Part shown: positions 17,168 through 24,051 of the stretch, piece after piece
How positions within the stretch are numbered: position 1 is the first letter of the stretch
How the letters are laid out: each line of letters begins with the position of its first letter
Assembly: GCA_900546575.1 (NCBI GenBank)
Contig: URDM01000042.1
Coordinates: 1-26,249, forward strand
Length of the DNA stretch: 26,249 bases
Direction of reading: 5' to 3'
DNA from: an uncultured Prevotella sp.
GTDB taxonomy: Bacteria; Bacteroidota; Bacteroidia; Bacteroidales; Bacteroidaceae
Position numbers and translations under genes: made by a program
Notes under the pieces: generated by a model
What the model saw: only the letters and a program-made list of their open reading frames with translations
Databases searched by the model: none
Told to the model about the DNA's origin: nothing

Positions 17168-20100
17168 TTAGAATGTTGCTTGTAAAGAAAGAGAATAGGT
17201 GCGTGCGAACGGATATGTAAGACCTCGTTCTGCCTTTACTGTAGAAAGGCGGAATACATCATCCATATAGAAGCTTGCCTTCAAGCGTTCCAATCCGATT
17301 TTCTTCACGAAATCATGATGACGGAAATCGTATCCGATATTCAATGTAGAAAGGCGCAATTCGTCAAGATCCTGTACGAAGCGCGAACTTGGCTTGGTGG
17401 TCTTGTATGGGCTATAAGCGAAGTTCACCTTATCACCAGGCTGACGCCATACAGAATCGTATATGCGTTTGTCGACATTCAATGCTATGTATGCATTTTC
17501 AACACGGTCTACAAGTGTCTGGTTGTATGTCTGTCCGCCAAACTGATAGTAGAACGATACGTTGCAGAATATGCCACGATAGTCCATATTCAATCCGAAG
17601 CTGCCCGAGCATTTAGGCATGGCATCGCCACAAACCACCTGGTCTTCTGTACGCCATTCGGTTGTTGTCTTTCCGTCTTTAGTAAGATAAAGCTCGTTTC
17701 CGGTAGCAGGATCGATACCCAATGAGCGCACAGCCCAGATGGCATTCATCGACTGGCCCTCGATAAAGCGTGTGCGTGGCTTGTTGGTCTTTCCGTCCAT
17801 GATATCCTTGTCTTGTGCATCGTTCTGAGCCTTAAGGGCGTTAGATATCTTCTTCAACTTGTTCTTGTTATGGGCAATAGAGAAGTTGGCTGTGATGTAA
17901 CGGTCGCGCTTAGGATCGAGCAATATGTTCACACTTGTTCTCAACTCCATACCCTTGTTCTCGGTACTACCCAAGTTCTCGCGATAAGAAGTGAATCCCA
18001 TAGAAGGAGGAATGGTAAGCGACAGCAACTGGTCGGATGTGCGTTGTATATAATAATCATAGCGCACGGTGAGACGGTTGAATATGTTCAAGTCGAATCC
18101 TACGTTGTAGTCCTTTGTCTTCTGCCATTTCAAGTCGTCATTAGGCAGAGCTATCAGATACGATCCCACCCAATTGTCGTAAGCCTTGTCTTGATAGTAA
18201 TTGAATGTGGCAAGAGCCTGATAAGGATTAAAGTTCTGCGAACCGGTATAACCTGTAGAAGCACGCAACTTGAACTGTCTCAACCAACGAGCGTCTTTCA
18301 TAAAATGCTCTTTATGCAAGTTCCAACCGATACCTGCCGACCAGAATCCTCCCCAACGCTTGTCTTTACCAAAACGTGAAGAAGCGTTGGCACGATAGGT
18401 TGCATCCAGCAAATAACGATCGTCGTAAGAATAGTTCAAAGCGGTAAGCAAGCCTAATTCGCGACTGATGCTTTCACCACCCGATGGACGATAGTTCTCG
18501 GCAAAGCCCAATCCGGAAGTGATAAAGCCAGTACGTTCATTGGGGAAACCTATCACCTGGAAATAAGTGCTCTGTGAACGTTCCTCCTTTATACTGTATC
18601 CTGCATTCAGATAAAGCTGATGCTTGTTGAGCAGCAACGAATAGTTGGCTGTAAGGTCGGCGCTGTACGAACTGCTTTCGCCATTGCCCATACCATATTC
18701 ACCCTTTTCAAAGAAGCGCTCCTCACTATAATTCAAGAACTTGGTGTGTGAAGCCGGATAGAATGTCTCGCTCTTGCTAATGGTCTTTGCCAAGCTAAAG
18801 CGTCCTATCAATTTAAGAGTCTTGAGTGCCTGCCATTCTATATAGAAGTTATTGCTCAATCCTGTGTACTTGCTGAAATCTTTTGTTCCAATAGTTGCAT
18901 TCCACATAGGGTTGCCTACTGTAACACCAATAAGTCCTCCACATCCGGTAGAACCGGCAATCTGCTTTAATGCTCCGGTCTCATCGTATGGGCTCCAATA
19001 TGGATTCAATGTAGCATATTCAGAAAAACTTCCGTAAGGAGAGTTGTCAGCATGGTTGAGCGTAACATTAAACTGGTTACGGAACAACAGGCTCTTATAG
19101 CGGTAAGAAAGAGAGAATCCACCTGTAAAGGTCTTACGGTCAGATCCCTTCATAACACCCTTAAGGTCGTTGTACAGCAAGTCTACACCATAACGCAAGC
19201 GCTTGTCGCCACCTTCCAAATATACAGAATGACGATGGCCGATGCCTGTACGCAACGGTTGTGCAAGCCAGTCGGTGTCAACACCACTTGCTATAGACTT
19301 CATAATATTATTAAGATACTGTTCCTTTGACCAGTCGTCGCTAAAAGTACCGAATGTCTTATCTACATCGTACTTCTCACGAGCGTTACAAAGATTATAT
19401 CCAGTCAAATCGGGAACTGTAATGTTCAAGTCGCCCTTGTAAGTCACCTTAAGCTTTCCAGGATTAGGCTTACGGGTCTCAATTACAACAACACCATTAG
19501 CAGCTTTCGAGCCATAGATAGCCTTGGCAGCTGCGTCTTTCAAGAGCACGACTGTCTCTACACGGTTCATATCAAGGTCATATACAGTAGTAAGGTCAGT
19601 CTCAAATCCGTCAAGAATGAAGAGCGGCTGATTGGGATTGCCTGTATAGGTACCGTTTACATCAGTAAGCGACTGCTGACCACGCATCTGGATTTCCGGC
19701 ATTTTATTTGGGTCGGAACCTAACTCCATATTGTCAACAATCTTAAAAGAAGGATCGATGTTCTTCAGATTTTGCAGCAAGTTCTGGCTACCATTACGCA
19801 TCAACTCTTCTTTCTTCACAACTGTAGCAGCTCCGGTAAAGCTTTCCTTCTTGCGCTCATAGATACCATTCACCACAACGTCGTCAAGCTGTACGCCATC
19901 ATGCATGATGATTTTGCGAGTAATATTCTTTGTGCCTTTAGGAAATTCGGCTATCTCTGCCTTCATTCCTACATACGAGAATCTAAGCGTTGTCTGCTCG
20001 GTAGAGATGCTGAACGAGTAACGTCCTTCTGCATCAGTAATGCCAAGAGGCTTCTTTACCCCCCCATTACCTGTACGCCAACTAACGGTTCGCCCTTCTC

Positions 20101-20463
20101 GTCCATTACCACACCACTCACAATACGTTTTGACGGCATGTATACTGTAACTATTTCGCCAGATACCTTATAGGCGCAATTGGCCTTATCAGCTATCTCA
20201 TCGAGTACCTGCTTAACCGACTTGCCGTGTGCAGTAATAGAAATGAGAGGCATCTTCTTGGCCTGCTCTGTACTGATGACCACGCTGAGTCCTGTCTGAG
20301 TCTCAATCTTCTTGAGAATTGTCTCAACTGTGGCCTTCGACTCGTCAAGTGTCACCTTCGACGCTAATTTACTTTGGGCTACAGCAGTCAGAGAACTCAA
20401 CAACATGATCAATGCGAAACCGAAGCAACGCAATGCTGTCTTTAAATTGTCTGTTTTGTCCAT
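17168..20463 (-). pseudogene. SusC/RagA family TonB-linked transporter, frameshifted at poly-G (operon A)
   Basis: The gene starts at ATG 20463 with a signal peptide ending near AVAQS, then an STN domain (about 36-108) and the start of the carboxypeptidase-regulatory-like domain (GVVMDEKGEPLVGVQVM). A run of seven G on the coding strand then leads straight into TAA at 20056-20058, after 135 residues. Reading continues without a gap in the -1 frame from GTA AAG (VKKPLGITDAEGRYSFSI) through plug (DPSFKIVDN, MPEIQMRGQQSL, LKDAAAKAIYGSKAANG) and barrel to the Phe-terminated end LSLQATF at 17168. One extra G would give a 1098-residue protein, normal for the family. The 932-residue downstream frame alone has an internal ATG (19966) but no signal peptide. 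Full-length product could still arise by -1 ribosomal frameshifting or slippage. Neighbours fecR and susD are intact. Confidence 0.88.
20059..20065 (-). repeat. Homopolymer run of seven G (coding strand) at the susC frameshift
   Basis: The plus strand reads CCCCCCC between 20059 and 20065; on the coding strand this is GGGGGGG directly followed by the TAA that ends the upstream frame. Eight or five G would restore the susC reading frame. Such runs are prone to slipped-strand mispairing and also to sequencing error. Confidence 0.9.
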
Positions 20464-20523
20464 AATAGATGTTTTAAAAATTAAGTTATGTATTTGGTCT
20501 TTCTCTTTTATCGTAGTTATTTT

Positions 20524-21696
20524 TTATTTCTTCGTGTTTCTCACATTAAAGCATTTTCCTTCAACGCCTAATGCCAACGAGAGCGACTCAAGTGTCTGCC
20601 TGATGTCTACATATTTATATAGCACACCCGAAACGGTACGATCGGCAAGACTCTCGTCATATTGCACCTCTCTGCCATACCACATTGAGACTATCGCTAT
20701 TAGTTTTCTGACCGTAGCCTCATGGAAAGCGTATTTGCCTGTGTTCCATGCTACATAGCGGTCTATGTCACTCTGAGCTACAGACAAACTGCCACCCGCT
20801 GCTATGCTTGCCTCTTGGCCTGGTTGCAGTATTCGCTCTTGCGTTGTGGCACTCTTCACACCTATCTTTCCACTTACCAATGCTACACGGGTAGAATTGA
20901 ACTTAGTGCTGACATAAAACTCCGTACCATAATCTATGATGTCACCCATGCGGGTATGTACAATGAATTGTCGGCTTGCATCGTGAGCCACCATAAAGTA
21001 AGCCTCGCCTTCTACAATAACCTCGCGCGGAGACGACGCTCCGAATAGGGATGCCTTCGGGAAGCGTTCGGGATATATTATGCGTGAGTTGTTACCAAGA
21101 TGCACCATCGTACCGTCATCAAGCTGCACCCACGACTCCTTAGCACGTTGTGTCTCTATCATCTTTGATTCAAGAATCCGTTCCACCTCTTCTGCATCAA
21201 GCTGATATTCTACAATTTGCTCCTTGCTGATTGGTTGTGGCTTAATGATTTGACGTGATGGGATGTCGGCTGTTTTGTCGGTTGCCAACAATATGTCTGC
21301 CTTGTCGGCTTTAACACTTTCGCGTATTGCTCCAGTTATGTCCTCAGACAATACCGGTGGTGTTGTCCTGGTATAGTCTTCATACCACATCATTCCGCCA
21401 CCTATTATAATAAAGGCTACTACTGCAGCTGCTACGCGCCACGTATGTCTAATCATACTTACCCATTTGCCCGACTTTCTTTCTGAATCTGCACGCTTGC
21501 CAATCTTAGCCCAAGCCTTGTCAACATCTTCGTCAGAAGTGTTAAACAAATAGCTGCCCGAATCATGAAAATGAGAACGTATGTTATTATACATCCTTTT
21601 GTTCGACTCCGTCTTAAGCCACTCGTCAAGCAAGCGTTGTTCCTCAGCATTAAGCGAATCGATAATCGACTTTATTATTATTGAGTTTATATTCAT
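20524..21696 (-). CDS. FecR family anti-sigma factor
   Basis: ATG 21696 is chosen (390 residues); an in-frame TTG at 21714 would add six residues but is less likely. Numbering from the TTG form, residues 1-90 are the cytoplasmic sigma-binding part, 92-110 a single membrane helix (VAAAVVAFIIIGGGMMW), about 190-290 the periplasmic FecR domain (SWVQLDDGTMVHLGNNSRI, VIVEGEAYFMVAHD, DYGTEFYVST) and about 328-394 the DUF4974-type C-terminus (YAFHEATVRKLIAIVSMWYG). It should hold the ECF sigma factor inactive until the STN domain of a loaded SusC signals across the periplasm. It lies 60 nt before susC of operon A and is probably the first gene of that transcript. It is divergent from the sigma gene rather than downstream of it, which is not the usual order. 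Confidence 0.93.
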   Translation of the reverse strand: MNINSIIIKSIIDSLNAEEQRLLDEWLKTESNKRMYNNIRSHFHDSGSYLFNTSDEDVDKAWAKIGKRADSERKSGKWVSMIRHTWRVAAAVVAFIIIGGGMMWYEDYTRTTPPVLSEDITGAIRESVKADKADILLATDKTADIPSRQIIKPQPISKEQIVEYQLDAEEVERILESKMIETQRAKESWVQLDDGTMVHLGNNSRIIYPERFPKASLFGASSPREVIVEGEAYFMVAHDASRQFIVHTRMGDIIDYGTEFYVSTKFNSTRVALVSGKIGVKSATTQERILQPGQEASIAAGGSLSVAQSDIDRYVAWNTGKYAFHEATVRKLIAIVSMWYGREVQYDESLADRTVSGVLYKYVDIRQTLESLSLALGVEGKCFNVRNTKK

Positions 21697-21774
21697 CGTT
21701 TTTCTTGTTTTCAAGATTGTTTTTACTTAAGAACGTATTGGGTTAGCATTTTGGTTAATTAAAAGTAAAAAATA

Positions 21775-21806
21775 TTTCAAAAAGCAAGAAAAAAGATTTA
21801 TCTTTG
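21775..21806 (+). promoter_or_regulatory. Bacteroidota-type promoter of the ECF sigma gene
   Basis: The -7 element TATCTTTG (21799-21806) fits TAnnTTTG exactly. A -33-like TTTC (21775-21778) lies 20 bp upstream and matches TTTG in three of four bases. Transcription would start near 21812-21814. The TTG at 21804-21806 is part of this element and so cannot be the start codon. Confidence 0.65.
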
Positions 21807-21821
21807 CATCTCAAACAGATT

Positions 21822-22376
21822 ATGAAGAGATTGGAGAAAGACATTTATACTATGAACAACGACTCTGGAATGACTAATATGGAAAAGTTATTCCGTGAGC
21901 ATTATGTCTCCATGGTCTTCTATGCTCTCAAGACTGTAAAGGATAAAAATATAGCGGAGGATATTGTTCAAGACGTCTTCATACGCCTCATACAACGACG
22001 CGACACTTTACAATTGGAAAGCAACGCCAAATATCTTCTGTTTATTTCCTTGCGCAATGCCGTCATCGACCATCAACGCAAGGCTTCACATCACTTTCAA
22101 GAATCTATTGTCGATTCTCCTGATGACTTCTCTTTGGAAGAATCTATGTTCGAAATTGAACTGTACAAGCAACTTTACGACGCCATCAAAATATTACCTA
22201 CAAAATGCCGTAAGGTAATTGAGATGCGACTCGAAGGAAAAGACGAGCACGCCATAGCTGCCGAACTTGACATAAGCTACGAAACCGTTCGCACTCATAT
22301 CAAGAACGCCACAAAAAAGCTACGCGATAAGTTTGGCGATACGCATGTCATGAGTATTTTCCTAACTATAATTTAA
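21822..22376 (+). CDS. RNA polymerase ECF-type sigma-70 factor
   Basis: The 184-residue product from ATG 21822 contains sigma region 2 at about 24-88 (FREHYVSMVFYALKTVKD, AEDIVQDVFIRLI, the -10 recognition helix) and region 4 at about 124-172 (LPTKCRKVIEMRLEGKDEH, then the helix-turn-helix AAELDISYETVRTHIKNA). This is the small two-domain ECF layout typical of FecI-like factors in Bacteroidota. It is divergent from fecR with a 107-125 bp shared gap. With the promoter at 21775-21806, the leader to ATG 21822 would be only about 9 nt, so ATG 21852 (MNNDSGMTNMEKLF) is a good alternative start; both keep region 2 whole. It is expected to direct transcription of fecR-operon A, possibly operon B, when released by FecR. 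Confidence 0.93.
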   Translation: MKRLEKDIYTMNNDSGMTNMEKLFREHYVSMVFYALKTVKDKNIAEDIVQDVFIRLIQRRDTLQLESNAKYLLFISLRNAVIDHQRKASHHFQESIVDSPDDFSLEESMFEIELYKQLYDAIKILPTKCRKVIEMRLEGKDEHAIAAELDISYETVRTHIKNATKKLRDKFGDTHVMSIFLTII

Positions 22377-22393
22377 AGAGGATAAAGTAAAAA

Positions 22394-22429
22394 AGTCAAT
22401 TATATGGACAGAAAACCATACAATTGACT
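22394..22429. terminator. Bidirectional terminator between the sigma and second tlpA-like genes
   Basis: AGTCAATTATATGG (22394-22407) pairs with CCATACAATTGACT (22416-22429), a 14-bp stem with one G-U type pair and an 8-nt loop. It is flanked by A-rich sequence on the left and T-rich on the right, giving a U-run in both directions. It lies 18 nt past the sigma stop (22376) and 35 nt past the convergent tlpA-like stop (22464). Confidence 0.82.
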
Positions 22430-22463
22430 CTTTTACCTTTTTACTTTTTTACCTTTTTCTCTT

Positions 22464-23789
22464 TTACTTCTTCAGCAGTTCATCGAAGAGCTTTGTAATG
22501 TTAGGCTCTGACGGACGTGGAGCGTCGGCCTTGATAATCTTGCCCTCACGGTCGAGAAGGATGAAGCGTGGAATACCGTTGATGAGATACTTCTGCATGA
22601 AGTCGCTCTTTGTGCCAAGATGCAACTGAATGCCCTTCATGTCACCCTTCTGTATGCGCTTCTCCCAAGCTGACTTGTTGCTGTCGCATGAGAGACCAAC
22701 AAAGTGGATGTCCTTGCCTGCATACTGCTCCTCAAGCTTGGTCATATAAGGAAGCTCGCCACGGCACGGACCACACCATGTTGCCCAAACGTCGATATAG
22801 ACATATTTGCCCTTGAGTGATTCGAGCGAAACCTGCTTGCCGTTGATGTCAGTAGCTGTGAACGAAGGTGAGATGCAACCTGCCTTCAAGCCTTCCCATT
22901 GCTTGCACACCTTGTCAAACTTATCTACAAGTTTCGGATCGCTGACATTCTTATGAAAGTAGGCTATAAGTTCGTCTTTGCCGTCAAGACCTGAGCTTGA
23001 CACAACATCATAGGCATATGCATTGGTAATGTACGACTTCACCTTGGCATCCTTAACGTTGGCATCCATAAACGCCATAAGTTCCTTACTGCGGTCGCCA
23101 CCCTGGAATGCCTGGCAGAATACTGCATTCATGATAAAGTCGCCATACTCGGCATACTCCAGACAGTTGCCGTCGATGATAGCCACCTCCTTAAGCTTGT
23201 TGGTATATAGCGCAGTCGGGGTGTACGAGTCCATCTTCTTCAGATAAGGGTGGTACGACATGTACATTGGGAACATAGCGTACGACTTGAACAACAAACG
23301 CTGCTGCTCCTTCTTTGTGAAATTGGCAGGCAGATTTGCTTTCTTCAGCAGTGCAAGGTTGGCATTGTACACGCTATCGCTGCTCTTGATGAAGTCGGCC
23401 TCTTCCTTGGCGGCAGCATTGAAGTCGAGACTGGCAAAGGGCGACTGTAGCATATAGTTGTTGATGTCTGCCAAAGCTCCCGTACAGCTGAACTTGCGTG
23501 CCTCGGCATCGCAATTCACTGTCAAGTCCTTGTCAGCCTCCAGATAGAGGTTGAGCGCATAGGCACGGCCGTAGTATACTCTGACATACTGCGAAGCAAA
23601 ACCGCTCTTATTGAGTGTAGCCACGCCATTCTGTACGTCTACCTTTGTCGTCTCGCCAGTAGCGCACCAGTTGATTTCAATCTTAGCGCCCTCTGTAGGA
23701 TTGGCAATCTTGAACGTGTAGATTCCTGCATTCATCGACATTGCTGCACACAACGACAATGCTGCACCAAAAATTCTCTTTTTATTCAT
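22464..23789 (-). CDS. TlpA-like thioredoxin-fold protein, exported (second copy)
   Basis: ATG 23789 (441 residues) is chosen because it aligns with the first copy (MNKKRIFGAALSL versus MNKNRIFGAALAL); the frame extends to TTG 23816, which I consider unused. The signal peptide ends near SMNAG. A DUF4369-like beta domain, a helical middle and a C-terminal thioredoxin domain follow, with redox pair Cys339 and Cys342 in WATWCGPCRGELPYM and the cis-proline loop NGIPRFILLDREG. It differs from the first copy across the N-terminal two thirds but shares 149 identical bases (22639-22787) over the active-site region. It has its own consensus promoter at 23864-23895 and a bidirectional terminator downstream, so it is a single-gene unit next to the sigma factor. 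Likely a periplasmic thiol-disulfide reductase; client unknown. Confidence 0.9.
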   Translation of the reverse strand: MNKKRIFGAALSLCAAMSMNAGIYTFKIANPTEGAKIEINWCATGETTKVDVQNGVATLNKSGFASQYVRVYYGRAYALNLYLEADKDLTVNCDAEARKFSCTGALADINNYMLQSPFASLDFNAAAKEEADFIKSSDSVYNANLALLKKANLPANFTKKEQQRLLFKSYAMFPMYMSYHPYLKKMDSYTPTALYTNKLKEVAIIDGNCLEYAEYGDFIMNAVFCQAFQGGDRSKELMAFMDANVKDAKVKSYITNAYAYDVVSSSGLDGKDELIAYFHKNVSDPKLVDKFDKVCKQWEGLKAGCISPSFTATDINGKQVSLESLKGKYVYIDVWATWCGPCRGELPYMTKLEEQYAGKDIHFVGLSCDSNKSAWEKRIQKGDMKGIQLHLGTKSDFMQKYLINGIPRFILLDREGKIIKADAPRPSEPNITKLFDELLKK

Positions 23790-23863
23790 GTTGTTTTTTG
23801 TTAGTTGATTTTTCAAGCAAATTGATGTCCATCAAAAACGCTGTATTAATGTTAAAAGGCGTC

Positions 23864-23895
23864 CAAAGTTATACATTTCTACGGTTATATCCAAA
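23864..23895 (-). promoter_or_regulatory. Consensus Bacteroidota promoter of the second tlpA-like gene
   Basis: On the minus strand TTTG (23895-23892) is followed after exactly 20 bp by TAACTTTG (23871-23864), a full match to the TTTG / TAnnTTTG housekeeping promoter. The start point would be near 23857, giving a leader of about 68 nt to ATG 23789. Confidence 0.75.
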
Positions 23896-23968
23896 GAATA
23901 TACATTTTTTTAATACTTTGACAAATGAAGTATTATAGACGATTACTTCAAATTACCTACATTTCGGT

Positions 23969-24000
23969 ATTGCGCACTACGTCAAACCGCAATAACTTTG
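23969..24000 (+). promoter_or_regulatory. Bacteroidota-type promoter of the right-hand TonB receptor gene
   Basis: TAACTTTG (23993-24000) matches the -7 consensus exactly and has the same octamer as the divergent tlpA-like promoter. ATTG (23969-23972), 20 bp upstream, matches TTTG in three of four bases. The leader to ATG 24052 would be about 45 nt. The rest of 23817-24051 is AT-rich with no further feature seen. Confidence 0.65.
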
Positions 24001-24051
24001 TCTGCTGAAATTCAACAACTTACATTGTACAATCCACAAGTAGCCAAAGGG

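Noticed and set aside
17168..19966. 932-codon SusC-like frame starting at internal ATG 19966 as a gene of its own
   Set aside because: It would lack a signal peptide and begin inside the regulatory-like domain. The missing part is directly upstream in the other frame, so it is better described as one frameshifted gene.
21697..21798. Promoter for fecR on the minus strand
   Set aside because: A TTTG-like element is present, but no matching -7 box at proper spacing; not supported well enough to call.
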